64,000 nt of DNA from Chitinophagaceae bacterium (GCA_023957125.1 JAMLHL010000007.1:143481-207480), one strand, 5' to 3'. Shown: positions 8,641 to 19,074, counted from the stretch's first letter. The notes: generated from the sequence alone by a model not told the origin. Made by a program: numbers and translations.

Positions 8641-10217
8641 TGTCTGACTCGATGAAAAATGCTATTATCATTGGCGCAGGCCCTGCAGGATTAACGGCGG
8701 CCTATGAACTACTGACCAAAACGGATATCGTTCCCATTATTTTTGAACAGGATGGACAACCGGGCGGGCTCTCAAAAACCATTGATTTCCATGGTAACAA
8801 AATTGATATCGGCGGACACCGTTTCTTTTCCAAATCCGAAAAGGTGGTAAACTGGTGGCTTCAGTTTTTGCCGCTTGACCCGGCTGATAATCATAAAGAT
8901 TTTCACATTCAATACCGGGGAAACAGCGCCGCTTATAACCATTCGGCGTATGCGGTTACAGACGACAACCAGGTGATGATGCTTCGTCCCCGGAAATCAA
9001 GAATTTTTTTTGAGAACCGTTTCTTTGATTACCCGCTTCAGCTTAGTGTGCAAACTTTGCGTAAACTGGGTTTCTATAAAACCATCCGGATCGCATTTAC
9101 CTATGTTCGTGCCAAATGGTTTCCCCGGAAACCGGAACAAAGTCTTGCCGATTTTTTCTGCAACCGTTTTGGCAGTGAACTGTATCATACCTTTTTTGAA
9201 GATTATACAAGAAAAGTGTGGGGCGTGCCCTGTGAAAAACTGCCCGCCACCTGGGGAAAGCAACGGGTTAAAGATTTAAATATCGGTAAGCTGATAAAGC
9301 ATGCTTTTAAAACCCTGTTCAATACTAACACTTCTATTCACCAGGACGGCACCAGTACCAGCCTGATCGAACAGTTCATGTATCCGCGGTTTGGCCCGGG
9401 TCAGATGTGGGAAACAGTTGCCGGGGAAATCCGGAAGCGGGGCGGTAAGATTTACTATCATTCAACAGCAACGGCGTTAAATGCAGGAAGTGAGGGTCGT
9501 TTGGTGTCGGCAGAAGTTACCAATAATATCACCGGTATCACTACCACCCATGAAGGAGACTATTTTTTTTCCACCATGCCGGTTAGGGAACTTGTAACAA
9601 AGTTGCGTCATTTACCGGTTCCGGAGGAGGTGAGACAGGCAGCCGGCTCACTGGAATACCGAGATTTCTTAATTGTCGGGATTTTGGCCTCTTCTCTTGC
9701 TATCAAAGAAAAGAACAAAGACTTTACTGATAACTGGATTTATATCCAGGATCGCGGTATCAGGGCGGGGCGAATACAGTTTTTCCACAACTGGAGTCCT
9801 TATATGGTTCAATCTCCCGGTGATATTTGGATGGGGGTGGAATATTTTTGTAATGAAACGGATGCTTTCTGGTTACAGGAAGATAAAGCGATTGCTGCTG
9901 AGGCGGTTGGGGAAATGGAAGCCATTGGCCTACTGAACGCGGAGGAAGTTAAAGATACTTTTGTTGTGAAAGTGAAGAAAGCCTACCCATCTTATTTTGG
10001 AGGATATGATCAATTCAGCATCGTGCAACGATTTTTAGACGGCATTGAGAATCTGTACCTGGTGGGGCGCAACGGCATGCACCGGTACAACAACAGCGAT
10101 CACAGCATGCTTACGGCGATGGCGGCAGTGGAAAATATTTTAACCGGTCGTAAAGACAAGAAAAACATCTGGGAAATTAATACGGATGACGAATACCATG
10201 AAGAGAAAACAGCCTGA
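8640..10217 (+). CDS. FAD-dependent oxidoreductase, UDP-galactopyranose mutase/protoporphyrinogen oxidase-like
   Basis: A 525-residue cytosolic flavoprotein. The N-terminus has the dinucleotide-binding motif [16 protein letters not shown] and then [14 protein letters not shown] and [11 protein letters not shown], the pattern of the amine oxidase/UGM superfamily. Near the C-terminus [20 protein letters not shown] corresponds to the second FAD-contacting segment. Bacteroidota homologues commonly sit beside glycosyltransferases. With the GT87-like gene directly upstream (overlapping TAATG), a role in modifying a nucleotide- or lipid-linked sugar is plausible but unproven. It ends the M1/GT87-like/oxidoreductase operon. 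Confidence 0.82.
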   Translation: MSDSMKNAIIIGAGPAGLTAAYELLTKTDIVPIIFEQDGQPGGLSKTIDFHGNKIDIGGHRFFSKSEKVVNWWLQFLPLDPADNHKDFHIQYRGNSAAYNHSAYAVTDDNQVMMLRPRKSRIFFENRFFDYPLQLSVQTLRKLGFYKTIRIAFTYVRAKWFPRKPEQSLADFFCNRFGSELYHTFFEDYTRKVWGVPCEKLPATWGKQRVKDLNIGKLIKHAFKTLFNTNTSIHQDGTSTSLIEQFMYPRFGPGQMWETVAGEIRKRGGKIYYHSTATALNAGSEGRLVSAEVTNNITGITTTHEGDYFFSTMPVRELVTKLRHLPVPEEVRQAAGSLEYRDFLIVGILASSLAIKEKNKDFTDNWIYIQDRGIRAGRIQFFHNWSPYMVQSPGDIWMGVEYFCNETDAFWLQEDKAIAAEAVGEMEAIGLLNAEEVKDTFVVKVKKAYPSYFGGYDQFSIVQRFLDGIENLYLVGRNGMHRYNNSDHSMLTAMAAVENILTGRKDKKNIWEINTDDEYHEEKTA

Positions 10218-10232
10218 GCGTGGAAAACCGGG

Positions 10233-10958
10233 TTACCTGCCGCTCAACGATACGGCAGCAGCGGTTTTATCATCTACCGCCCTGCCTGCACAGATCCATT
10301 TTCGCTGCCAGTAATTCTCATTGAGGCTGCTGATCATTACCCCACCGGAGGATGCGGCGTGTACAAATTTGTTGTCCTGCAGGTAAATACCCACATGGGT
10401 TATACCCCGCCCGCGGGTATTAAAAAACACCAGGTCACCTTCCCGCAGCTCTTCTTTTGATATCTCGTTACAGAAAACCTTTTGTTCGCGGGCAGTACGC
10501 GGAATATGGAGTCCGTAGATCACCGACATCGCCATCTGCGTAAAAGCCGAACAATCCACCCCTTTTTGCGTGGAACCGCCCATCCGGTAAGGAGCGCCCC
10601 ACCAGCTTTCAATAAAATCATACAGGTGGGTATTTTTCAACCGTTCTACCTCCACATCCATTTTAATGGCATATTTGAATTGCAGGGAGTTGCCCTGTTC
10701 TATATTAAAAGGCGGGAACATATAGGACCCGGATAATTTATGATCCTCCGGCAGATGGGGGATATCGGCTTCGCGGCGGCTGGCGCCGGAAGACCCGCCC
10801 GCAGAAATAGAAATATCATGCAGGAATTTTGAATCGCCCTTGTGTTGCCCGGAACCTGATGAAGCAACCGCTGATCGGGATGCAGACTTCATGCTGCTAC
10901 AGCTACCTGTTAAAAAAGCGATTCCCATCAATATTAAAAAATATCGCAAACCATCCAT
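10233..10958 (-). CDS. NlpC/P60 (C40) cell-wall peptidase lipoprotein
   Basis: A 241-residue peptidoglycan-peptide hydrolase. The start chosen at 10958 gives a lipoprotein signal MDGLRYFLILMGIAFLTGSC with the lipid-carrying Cys at 20; a longer frame to 11003 would lack a sensible signal. A low-complexity linker precedes the C40 domain (about residues 110-235), whose triad is visible as Cys136 in GVDCSAFT, His188 in ITHVGIYL and His200 in KFVHAAS. It is divergent from dnaE, whose true start (11087) leaves a 128-base gap. Confidence 0.9.
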   Translation of the reverse strand: MDGLRYFLILMGIAFLTGSCSSMKSASRSAVASSGSGQHKGDSKFLHDISISAGGSSGASRREADIPHLPEDHKLSGSYMFPPFNIEQGNSLQFKYAIKMDVEVERLKNTHLYDFIESWWGAPYRMGGSTQKGVDCSAFTQMAMSVIYGLHIPRTAREQKVFCNEISKEELREGDLVFFNTRGRGITHVGIYLQDNKFVHAASSGGVMISSLNENYWQRKWICAGRAVDDKTAAAVSLSGR

Positions 10959-11086
10959 CTTTAAGCCTGCAAAATAATGCACAAAAGCCGGGCCGGCAAG
11001 CATTTTTGCAAATTATATCCATGTCTTCACGATTGGATGTGGAAAATGGAAAACAATTCTTGCTTCAAGTTTACGAAATTTGGCCC

Positions 11087-14000
11087 ATGAGCACATTTTC
11101 CCATCTTCATGTTCACACTCAATATTCCCTGTTGGATGGTGCCGCCTCTATCAGCGGTTTGTACGAGAAGGCAATCAGGGACGGCATGCCGGCACTGGCT
11201 ATAAGTGACCATGGCAATATGTTTGGTGTTTTTGCATTTGTTGCGGAAGCTTATAAGCATAAAGTTGATCCAAAGGATAAGAATAGCCCGTTGAAAGTGA
11301 AGCCGGTCGTAGGATGTGAATTTTATATCACCGAAAACAGGCATCGCAAAACTTTTTCAAAAGAGGAAAAGGATCCCCGCCACCACCAGATATTATTGGC
11401 AAAAAATGAAACCGGTTACCGGAATCTCAGCAAGCTGACTTCCCTGGGGTTTATAGAAGGGATGTACAGCAAATATCCCCGTATTGATAAAGAACTGATC
11501 CATAAATACCACGAGGGCTTAATAGCCACTACCTGTTGCCTGGGCGCCCTGGTGCCGCAAACCATTTTAAGGAAAGGAGAAGAAGAGGCCGAAAACGAAT
11601 TCAAATGGTGGCTGAATATTTTTCAGCAGGACTATTACGTAGAGTTGCAGCGGCACGGTATCCCGGAGCAGGAAAAGGTAAACGATATCCTGCTGAGGTT
11701 TGCCGCGAAATATAAAGTAAAGGTTATAGCCTCCAATGATTCTCATTACGTTGAACAAAAAGATTTTAACGCCCATGATATCCTCCTGTGTATAAATACA
11801 GGTGAAAAACAATCCACGCCTCCATTACGTGAGTTCTCGGACGATGATATCGCTATCAAAAACAAACGCTTCGCTTTTCCCAACGACCAGTTTTATTTCA
11901 AAAGCACAGCGGAAATGAAGCAGGTGTTTCACGATCTTCCCGAAGCCATTGACAATACGGGGGAGGTGGTGGATAAAATAGAATTGCTCAATCTGAAACG
12001 GGATATCCTGCTGCCGAATTTTCCTATTCCCAGGGCATTCCAGGTACACGAAGACAACAAGCTCAATCAGTGGGAATACCTGAAGCACCTGACTTTTGAA
12101 GGGGCTGCCAAACGGTACGATCCGATGACTGCAGAGGTAGAGGAACGAATCAATTTCGAACTCTTCACTATTAAATCCATGGGATTTGCCGGCTATTTTC
12201 TGATCGTAAGCGATTTTATCAAGGCCGGCCGGGATATAGGCGTTTTTGTAGGACCGGGACGGGGTTCCGCCGCGGGCTCCGTGGTGGCTTATTGCATCGG
12301 TATCACTAATATTGACCCTATTAAATACAACCTCCTGTTTGAAAGGTTCCTCAACCCGGATCGTAAAAGCATGCCCGATATTGACACGGATTTTGACGAC
12401 GAAGGACGTCAGAGAGTGATTGAATATGTAGTGGATAAATACGGGAAAAACCAGGTAGCGCAGATCATCACCTATGGCACCATGGCGGCAAAGATGAGCA
12501 TCAAAGATGTGGCGCGGGTAATGGATCTTCCGTTGGCCGACTCCAATATGCTGGCCAAGCTGGTTCCGGAAAAACCCGGCATTTCCCTCAAACGGGTATT
12601 ACACGCCCCGCTCAATGCCAAAGAAGGAGAGAAATCGTTGCAGGAAAAAGAAGGATTGATACCCGACGACCTTGAAAATGTAAAAAGATTGCGGCAGTTC
12701 TATGAAGGCAACGATATGCATGCGAAAGTGCTGCACGAAGCTGAGATACTCGAAGGCTCCGTAAGAAATACCGGTATCCATGCAGCGGGTATTATCATCG
12801 CCCCAAAAGACCTCACCGAATTATTACCGGTAGCCATTGCCAAAGATTCCGATCTCTGGGTTACGCAAATTGAAGGAAGTGTTATTGAAGAAGCCGGCGT
12901 AATAAAAATGGATTTCCTGGGATTGAAAACCCTGAGCATTCTTAAAACCGCATTGCAGCTTATCAGACAAAATCACAGCATAGATATCAACCTCGATACA
13001 CTTCCCCTGGATGATGAAAAAACATACCAGTTATACCAACGCGGAGATACCAACGGTACTTTCCAGTTTGAAAGCCCCGGTATGCAAAAATACCTGAGGG
13101 AGCTGAAACCCGATAAATTCGGTGATCTCATTGCCATGAATGCCCTGTACCGTCCCGGCCCGTTGGCTTATATTCCCAATTTTATTGATCGCAAACAGGG
13201 GCGGGAAGCTATAACCTATGATCTGCCTGAAATGGAGGAGATATTGTCCGACACCTACGGCATTACCGTATATCAGGAACAGGTGATGCTTTTGTCACAA
13301 AAACTGGGCGGCTTCAGTAAGGGAGATGCGGATATACTGCGAAAAGCAATGGGGAAAAAGCAAAAAACGGTGCTGGATAAGATGAAAACCCAGTTTATTG
13401 AAGGGGCTGTTGCGAAAGGGCATGATAAAAAAGTGCTGGAAAAAATATGGTCCGACTGGGAAGCCTTTGCGCAATATGCTTTCAACAAATCCCATTCCAC
13501 CTGCTATGCGTTGGTGGCTTATCAAACCGCTTATTTAAAAGCGCATTATCCACCCGAATACATGGCCGGGGTGTTGAATCATGCAGGCGCTATCGAAAAG
13601 ATCACTTTCTTTATGGAGGAATGTAAACGGATGGGGTTAAAAGTATTAGGGCCCGATATCAACGAATCCCAAAAGGGATTTGCGGTAAACGCAAAGGGCG
13701 AGATCCGTTTTGGGCTGGGGGGGTTAAAAGGCGTGGGAGATGCTGCTATAGAAGGCATTATTGAGGAGCGGAAAAAAGGACCTTATACCTCTATTTTTGA
13801 CCTGGCCAAACGGGTGAACCAACGGGTGGTCAATAAGAAATCACTGGAATGCCTGGCTTATTCAGGTGCATTCGACTGTTTTAATGATATTCACCGGGCG
13901 CAGTATTTTCACATTCCCCAGGGAGATAGCACAACAGGGCTGGAGAAGATCATTAAATTCGGACATATTTTCCAAAACCAATCGGTAAACACTACCCATA

Positions 14001-14746
14001 CCCTGTTTGGCGACCTGGAGATGCCGGAAGTGGCGCCTCCAAAACTGCCGGATTGTGAGCCCTGGACTTTAACGGAAGGATTGGACCATGAGAAAAGCAT
14101 TACAGGAATTTTCCTGAGCGGGCATCCTTTAGACCATTTCAGCTTTGAAATGAAGCACTATGGCATCACGACGATTGCAGAATTTATAGAATTTAAAGAT
14201 ACTTTGCCGAATCAACACAACCCATTCCGAAGTTTCAGAATTGCGGGACTGGTAGCGGATGCACAACACCGTACCAGCCGGAACGGGAAACAATTCGGGA
14301 TCTTTTCACTGGAAGATTATTCCGGTAAAACAGAGATAGCACTTTTTGGCGAGGATTATGTACGTTTCAAAGATCATTTCAGCCTGGGCAACGTTCTTTT
14401 CGCTTATGGAAATTTCAAGCCGCGATGGAACAGCAGTAAAGATTTTGAGTTCAAGCTGGCAGGGGTAATGCTGCTTGAAACTGTGAAAAGCCTGTTAACG
14501 CGCCAGGTGCAAGTGGAAATGCATCCCCAGTTGCTGAATGAGAAGATGCTGGATTTTATTGACCGGAACATCCAAGAATTTCCCGGTAAATCAGGGATTC
14601 GCTTTGTTTTCACAGATCCCAGGGCAAACTTAAAAGTAAATATGTACGCATTGGAAAAAGGCTTTACCATGAATGACGAAATGGCTGTTTTCCTGGAAAC
14701 CAATCCGGATCTGTCGGTGAAGGTCGTCAACCTGGAAAAATTGTAA
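11087..14746 (+). CDS. dnaE: DNA polymerase III alpha subunit
   Basis: The replicative polymerase catalytic subunit, 1219 residues with this start. The frame is open further upstream to 10829, but the conserved N-terminus begins MSTFSHLHVHTQYSLLDGA, the start of the PHP domain, so 11087 is taken. The active-site aspartates are visible in PDIDTDFDD (about residue 430), preceded by GPGRGSAAGS. The helix-hairpin-helix and OB-fold regions follow (RIAGLVADAQ... near residue 1050). Length and order match bacterial DnaE. It is monocistronic on the plus strand and is followed by thioredoxin with its own promoter. Confidence 0.97.
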   Translation: MSTFSHLHVHTQYSLLDGAASISGLYEKAIRDGMPALAISDHGNMFGVFAFVAEAYKHKVDPKDKNSPLKVKPVVGCEFYITENRHRKTFSKEEKDPRHHQILLAKNETGYRNLSKLTSLGFIEGMYSKYPRIDKELIHKYHEGLIATTCCLGALVPQTILRKGEEEAENEFKWWLNIFQQDYYVELQRHGIPEQEKVNDILLRFAAKYKVKVIASNDSHYVEQKDFNAHDILLCINTGEKQSTPPLREFSDDDIAIKNKRFAFPNDQFYFKSTAEMKQVFHDLPEAIDNTGEVVDKIELLNLKRDILLPNFPIPRAFQVHEDNKLNQWEYLKHLTFEGAAKRYDPMTAEVEERINFELFTIKSMGFAGYFLIVSDFIKAGRDIGVFVGPGRGSAAGSVVAYCIGITNIDPIKYNLLFERFLNPDRKSMPDIDTDFDDEGRQRVIEYVVDKYGKNQVAQIITYGTMAAKMSIKDVARVMDLPLADSNMLAKLVPEKPGISLKRVLHAPLNAKEGEKSLQEKEGLIPDDLENVKRLRQFYEGNDMHAKVLHEAEILEGSVRNTGIHAAGIIIAPKDLTELLPVAIAKDSDLWVTQIEGSVIEEAGVIKMDFLGLKTLSILKTALQLIRQNHSIDINLDTLPLDDEKTYQLYQRGDTNGTFQFESPGMQKYLRELKPDKFGDLIAMNALYRPGPLAYIPNFIDRKQGREAITYDLPEMEEILSDTYGITVYQEQVMLLSQKLGGFSKGDADILRKAMGKKQKTVLDKMKTQFIEGAVAKGHDKKVLEKIWSDWEAFAQYAFNKSHSTCYALVAYQTAYLKAHYPPEYMAGVLNHAGAIEKITFFMEECKRMGLKVLGPDINESQKGFAVNAKGEIRFGLGGLKGVGDAAIEGIIEERKKGPYTSIFDLAKRVNQRVVNKKSLECLAYSGAFDCFNDIHRAQYFHIPQGDSTTGLEKIIKFGHIFQNQSVNTTHTLFGDLEMPEVAPPKLPDCEPWTLTEGLDHEKSITGIFLSGHPLDHFSFEMKHYGITTIAEFIEFKDTLPNQHNPFRSFRIAGLVADAQHRTSRNGKQFGIFSLEDYSGKTEIALFGEDYVRFKDHFSLGNVLFAYGNFKPRWNSSKDFEFKLAGVMLLETVKSLLTRQVQVEMHPQLLNEKMLDFIDRNIQEFPGKSGIRFVFTDPRANLKVNMYALEKGFTMNDEMAVFLETNPDLSVKVVNLEKL

Positions 14747-14815
14747 AAAAGCCAATTTGTCTTTTAAAAACTTTAAACGGTGACAGTTGAGCCTGTTTGC
14801 CAGTTTGGACCCATT

Positions 14816-14848
14816 TTTGATTACCCTATACGTGAAAAATTATATTTT
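14816..14848 (+). promoter_or_regulatory. Putative thioredoxin promoter
   Basis: A TTTG at 14816-14819, a 21-base spacer and TATATTTT at 14841-14848 approximate the Bacteroidota -33/-7 consensus, 18 bases before the thioredoxin ATG. Confidence 0.5.
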
Positions 14849-14866
14849 ACACTAAACTGAATAATT

Positions 14867-15187
14867 ATGCCACTCGAATTAACAGACACAAACTTTCAGG
14901 AAAAAGTTCTGGATTCCGATAAGCTTTCCATTATTGATTTTTGGGCGGAATGGTGTGGTCCCTGCCGCGCCATCGGGCCTATTATTGAAGAGTTAAGTAA
15001 AGAATACAGTGAAAAAGTGAACGTAGGAAAAGTGAATGTGGACCACAATCCTCAATTGTCTGTCAATTATGGAATTACTTCTATTCCGGCCGTTTTATTT
15101 GTAAAGGACGGGCAGGTTGTGGATAAACTGATCGGCGCTCAACCCAAGGGCAATTTTGTGAAAAAAATTGAGCAGCATCTGAGCTGA
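14867..15187 (+). CDS. trxA: Thioredoxin
   Basis: A 106-residue cytosolic dithiol oxidoreductase with no signal peptide. The active site is WAEWCGPC with the redox pair Cys30 and Cys33, and the cis-proline loop is ITSIPAVLF. The length is that of a classical single-domain thioredoxin. It has its own promoter and is followed by a strong bidirectional terminator shared with the convergent acyltransferase gene. Confidence 0.97.
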   Translation: MPLELTDTNFQEKVLDSDKLSIIDFWAEWCGPCRAIGPIIEELSKEYSEKVNVGKVNVDHNPQLSVNYGITSIPAVLFVKDGQVVDKLIGAQPKGNFVKKIEQHLS

Positions 15188-15208
15188 TGGCGCTGTCTGA
15201 AAATTTCC

Positions 15209-15237
15209 AGGCTGTTTGTTTCAAACAGCCTTTTTTT
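15209..15237 (+). terminator. Rho-independent terminator after thioredoxin
   Basis: A perfect 10-bp stem, AGGCTGTTTG at 15209-15218 with CAAACAGCCT at 15222-15231 around a 3-base loop, then a run of T. The stem overlaps the last codons of the convergent acyltransferase gene. Confidence 0.9.
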
Positions 15238-16282
15238 GTCTTAAACCGGTAAGATATTTCCTGACAGGCGTATCAAAAAACTTCATCACTACCCAGGCAA
15301 AAAAGATCGTTACAAAAGTGCCGGCTATGATAACAACGGTTAATGTGCCGGTACCGGGCTTGTATGCCAGGAAATAACTTCCAAAAATGGAAAGGAACGC
15401 ATAATGGGTCATATAGAGGGGATAAGAAATACCCCCGGATAGTTTACACAGAGAAACCGATTTCGGATCAAGTGAAGAGCCGGCGCCTAAACTAATAAGA
15501 AGAGGAAAATAAAATATTACTATACAGGCTTCCAGGACATCATGGTTTGATAAATGAGGAGATATAAATGCAAGCGCCAGTAATAAGGAGAGCCCGTAAA
15601 ATCCGATCCTGTTTTTAATGATCCATCCGTAACGGTAAATAATCAGCCCTGCCGTAAAAGAGTAGGCGATCCTGATGCCGCCATCTCCGAAGTTGTCGCC
15701 AGCCCATCCGCCCAAAAGATTTCCTTTGGTATAGCTGAGGCAGAACAAGCCCACCGCTGCCGGAACCAAAAGAAAAAACAAAAATCTTCTCGGAATTTTT
15801 ACAAGAACAAACGCATAAGCAATATTGGCTACGTATTCCCAGAATAAAGACCAGGTTGGAGGATTCAATCCAAATAAATTGAAAAACCGGTCCGGCATTA
15901 CCGGTAAGGGCACCATTAATTCAGTACCAATAAAAAGAAGCAGGATCCGTCCCACTGAATAGCCATCCTGGCAGGTTGCAAAAGGATCGAATACAAAGGC
16001 TATCAATCCCAGGCAAGCGCCGAAAACCACCATTGGGTGAAGCCTTATCAACCTCGAGATAAAAAACTGTTTTACTCCCATCCCATGCAGCCGGTCGTCA
16101 TAAGCATAGCCGATAACAAAACCCGACAGGCAGAAAAAGAAGTCCACTGCCAGGAAGCCATGACCGATAAAATTTTCAGCCGGCCCGTAGATCCATTCCA
16201 TAAAATGAAACACTACAATGGCGATGGCGGCAACGCCGCGCAGCCCGTCGAGGATCAGGAAATGAGCCTTTGATCGTGGCAA
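15221..16282 (-). CDS. Acyltransferase family 3 membrane protein (OafA/YrhL-like)
   Basis: A 353-residue inner-membrane O-acyltransferase with about ten hydrophobic helices. The N-terminus LILDGLRGVAAIAIVVFHF carries the family's essential His26, followed by GFLAVDFFFCLSGFVIGYAY, the second signature. Family members transfer acetyl or other acyl groups to surface sugars or peptidoglycan-linked substrates; the acceptor here is unknown. It is a single gene convergent with thioredoxin, and its 3' end lies in the terminator stem. Confidence 0.9.
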   Translation of the reverse strand: MPRSKAHFLILDGLRGVAAIAIVVFHFMEWIYGPAENFIGHGFLAVDFFFCLSGFVIGYAYDDRLHGMGVKQFFISRLIRLHPMVVFGACLGLIAFVFDPFATCQDGYSVGRILLLFIGTELMVPLPVMPDRFFNLFGLNPPTWSLFWEYVANIAYAFVLVKIPRRFLFFLLVPAAVGLFCLSYTKGNLLGGWAGDNFGDGGIRIAYSFTAGLIIYRYGWIIKNRIGFYGLSLLLALAFISPHLSNHDVLEACIVIFYFPLLISLGAGSSLDPKSVSLCKLSGGISYPLYMTHYAFLSIFGSYFLAYKPGTGTLTVVIIAGTFVTIFFAWVVMKFFDTPVRKYLTGLRQKKAV

Positions 16283-16432
16283 ATAAATTTCAGTTGAAGG
16301 GTTTACAAGAACGGCAAATTAAGGCTTTTCCCTAAGTGTCGTCTATCCATCTCCTTCAATGTTCCGCAAAAATGTTCCATAATTTCCGCCAATAAAGAGC
16401 TTGTCAAAATATAGCCTTCCATTTGCTCAACT

Positions 16433-16954
16433 TTATCCTTCCGTGTATATCTCCAGCAAACCATCGGGAAGGCTCACCTGCACCTGTTTTTTTTTATGAT
16501 CAATCTGCCGCAGGGTTTGTTCGTGTAATGGGATCAGCGCTTCTTTTCCCCCGATCAGAATTTTACACAGAACCTGGAAAGGCTGCTCAAAAACCTCCAC
16601 AATTTCACCGAGATCTTTTCCCTCATTTATCAAATGATAACCCAGCAGGGCTATAGGCGCCGAGCCCGCGGCCAGTTTCTTAAAATCCTTTTCTTCCATC
16701 CACACGTCTTTGTTCAGCATCTTCAATGCGGCTTCCCGGGTATGGATATCTTCCAGTTGCAGATAGGTTTCTTTTTCATTTTTAATACGGGAGGATCGAA
16801 TAAAAAAAGGCAGAAAGGCATCCTTTCCCTGCTCTGTATAAATGGCTTCAATGCCCTTGAGCGCAGTTTTTTTTCCCAGGCTGTGCAACAGGATCATTTC
16901 CCCCTCCAGCCTGAATGCCGCAGCAATTTTACCAATTTTAAAATATTCAGCCAT
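16433..16954 (-). CDS. rimM: Ribosome maturation factor RimM
   Basis: A 173-residue 30S assembly factor. An N-terminal RimM barrel begins YFKIGKIAAAFRLEGEMIL, and a C-terminal PRC barrel contains ALLGYHLINEGKDLGEIVEVFEQ and GGKEALIPLH. RimM helps maturation of the 16S rRNA 3' domain and contacts S19. It lies directly downstream of rpsP, the usual partner, with an 87-base gap that contains a terminator-like hairpin. trmD, which often completes this operon, is instead about 11 kb away. Confidence 0.93.
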   Translation of the reverse strand: MAEYFKIGKIAAAFRLEGEMILLHSLGKKTALKGIEAIYTEQGKDAFLPFFIRSSRIKNEKETYLQLEDIHTREAALKMLNKDVWMEEKDFKKLAAGSAPIALLGYHLINEGKDLGEIVEVFEQPFQVLCKILIGGKEALIPLHEQTLRQIDHKKKQVQVSLPDGLLEIYTEG

Positions 16955-16991
16955 TCAATTATGCAATTGGTTGCCAGGTAAAAAAGATCAC

Positions 16992-17016
16992 AAAAAAGCC
17001 CTGCATAACACAGGGC
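16992..17016 (-). terminator. Terminator or attenuator between rpsP and rimM
   Basis: On the minus strand GCCCTG-N7-CAGGGC (arms 16998-17003 and 17011-17016) is followed at once by six T. It lies between the rpsP stop and the rimM start and would lower rimM expression relative to S16. Confidence 0.75.
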
Positions 17017-17041
17017 CATTTAGTTTGATAAAGCAAGGTTA

Positions 17042-17488
17042 CTATCCGTTGCCTTCTTCTTTTTGCTCTTCCGGCTGTTCAGTTTTCTTGGGAGCAAGGG
17101 GCTTTCTGGTCCTTCTTGCCCTGACAGCCTCTTCCTGCTTCTTTTTGATGCTGCCTTCATGTCCTTCATGCCATTCCTGGAATTTGTTCATGGCGGTGGC
17201 TTCATCAAATAAACCCAGGCTTACACCACGCAGCAGGTGTTTCAGGTACAAAACACCCTTAAAGGATAATATCCGGCGTACGGTATCCGTTGGCTGAGCT
17301 CCTTTTTGAAGCCAGTCGAGCGCTTTTTGTCTGTCTAACTGAACTGCTGCTGGTTGTGAAAGCGGATTATAAGTACCGATCTTTTGGATGAATTTTCCAT
17401 CCCTTGGCGCACGGGCATCGGCTACCACTATAAAATAGAAGGGTCTCTTCTTACTCCCGTGACGTTGCAGTCTGATTTTAACAGCCAT
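17042..17488 (-). CDS. rpsP: 30S ribosomal protein S16
   Basis: A 148-residue S16. The start at 17488 gives the conserved [20 protein letters not shown]; the frame extends further upstream without family similarity. The core (about residues 1-85) is followed by a charged tail rich in Lys, Glu and Arg, which makes the protein longer than the ~80-residue Escherichia coli form, as is common in this phylum. It is followed by a hairpin and rimM. Confidence 0.97.
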   Translation of the reverse strand: MAVKIRLQRHGSKKRPFYFIVVADARAPRDGKFIQKIGTYNPLSQPAAVQLDRQKALDWLQKGAQPTDTVRRILSFKGVLYLKHLLRGVSLGLFDEATAMNKFQEWHEGHEGSIKKKQEEAVRARRTRKPLAPKKTEQPEEQKEEGNG

Positions 17489-17590
17489 AAAAAATAAACA
17501 TTTTAAATGGGTGATTGATAATGGTTTCTTTCTAAAGGCTTGCGAAGATAAGTCATGCAAACTATTTTCAAAAATTAAATGTACAAAAAA

Positions 17591-18910
17591 TCATCGTTTT
17601 CCAAAACCCATTCTTCCCATCGGCATCTTATTCATCATTTTCATCATCTGTTTCATTTGCTCAAATTGCTTCATAAACTGGTTAACTTCCGTCAGGTCTT
17701 TCCCTGCGCCTTTGGCGATACGGGCCTTCCGGCTGGGATTGATCATATCCGGATTGGTTCTTTCAAAAGGAGTCATGGAATTAATGATAGCTTCTATGCC
17801 TTTAAAAGAATCATTGCTTACATCCACATCCTTGATGGCTTTTCCTACTCCCGGTATCATGCCCATCAGGTCTTTAATATTTCCCATTTTTTTGATCTGC
17901 TGCAATTGCTCCAGAAAATCCTGAAAATCAAACTGATTTTTTCTCATTTTCTTTTGCAGCTTAGCCGCCTGTGCTTCGTCAAACTGCGCCTGGGCTTTTT
18001 CCACCAGGGTGGTGATATCACCCATACCCAATATACGTTGCGCCATCCGCTCCGGGTAAAACACATCGAGGGTATCCATCTTTTCACCACTGCTGGTAAA
18101 CTTGATCGGTTTTTTTACCGTATATTTTATAGACAGCGCCGCACCACCCCGGGTATCGCCATCCAACTTGGTCAGCACCACCCCGCTGAAATCCAGCCGG
18201 TCATTGAATGCTTTGGCCGTATTCACGGCATCCTGTCCCGTCATCGAATCCACCACAAAGAGGATCTCCTGCGGCTTCACCGTATTTCTGATCTGCTCCA
18301 CCTCCTGCATCATCGCCTCGTCCACTGCCAAACGCCCGGCAGTATCTATGATCACCACATTTTTATTTTTACTCTTCGCTTCCCGGATCGCATTTTGCGC
18401 AATAAGGGAAGGATTGCGGTTTTCGGGTTCATTATACACTTCCACCTGTATCTGCTCGCCCAATACCTTCAGTTGTTCTACCGCTGCGGGGCGATAAACA
18501 TCCGCTGCCACCAACAGGGGCGATTTGCCTTTGTTGGTCTTGAGGTAATTAGCCAGCTTGCCGCTGAAGGTGGTTTTACCGCTTCCCTGCAACCCCGCAA
18601 TTAAAATAACGGCTGGGTTTCCATTGTCGTTGAACCCGCTTGCCATCCCCCCCATCAGGGTCGTTAATTCGTCCTGCACTATTTTAACCATCATCTGCCC
18701 GGGGCTCACTGCGGTAAGCACTTTTTCACCCAGGGCCCTGTTTTTGACCGTATCGGTAAACTCCTTTGCAATTTTGTAATTCACATCAGCATCCACCAGG
18801 GCTCGGCGTATATCCTTCACCGTGTTGGCAATATTCAATTCATTAATTCTGCCCTCGCCTTTAATTTGCTTAAAGGCCGAATCTAACCGTTCGGATAATG
18901 ACTCAAACAT
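17591..18910 (-). CDS. ffh: Signal recognition particle GTPase
   Basis: A 439-residue SRP54 homologue that delivers membrane-protein nascent chains to the translocon. The N domain (residues 1-90) is followed by the G domain with the P-loop GLQGSGKTTF, DTAGRL and TKLDGDTRGGAALS, and then a methionine-rich M domain ending MGRMGFGKR. Full length with no damage. No 4.5S RNA gene was seen nearby. It lies 103 bases upstream of rpsP on the same strand and may be transcribed separately. Confidence 0.97.
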   Translation of the reverse strand: MFESLSERLDSAFKQIKGEGRINELNIANTVKDIRRALVDADVNYKIAKEFTDTVKNRALGEKVLTAVSPGQMMVKIVQDELTTLMGGMASGFNDNGNPAVILIAGLQGSGKTTFSGKLANYLKTNKGKSPLLVAADVYRPAAVEQLKVLGEQIQVEVYNEPENRNPSLIAQNAIREAKSKNKNVVIIDTAGRLAVDEAMMQEVEQIRNTVKPQEILFVVDSMTGQDAVNTAKAFNDRLDFSGVVLTKLDGDTRGGAALSIKYTVKKPIKFTSSGEKMDTLDVFYPERMAQRILGMGDITTLVEKAQAQFDEAQAAKLQKKMRKNQFDFQDFLEQLQQIKKMGNIKDLMGMIPGVGKAIKDVDVSNDSFKGIEAIINSMTPFERTNPDMINPSRKARIAKGAGKDLTEVNQFMKQFEQMKQMMKMMNKMPMGRMGFGKR

Positions 18911-18995
18911 AATTTCAATGACTTTTGTTAATCTTTCACCGCCGGTTTTATTTTGAGACGTGCGCCGTTATAAAACCCGGACTGTAAAACCACAT

Positions 18996-19028
18996 AAAAA
19001 AAGTGAACAGTATTGATTTGTTCACTTT
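18996..19028 (-). terminator. Terminator after rpoD
   Basis: A 10-bp stem (19000-19009 with 19019-19028) and a 9-base loop, followed on the minus strand by a run of T. It lies 47 bases beyond the rpoD stop codon. Confidence 0.8.
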
Positions 19029-19074
19029 CGAAAACGATGCAAAGTTAAGTAAAGTAACAATGCGCAGAATAGAA

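Noticed and set aside
10829..11086. N-terminal extension of dnaE
   Set aside because: It overlaps the divergent C40 gene and has no family similarity; the conserved PHP start MSTFSHLHVHTQ is at 11087.
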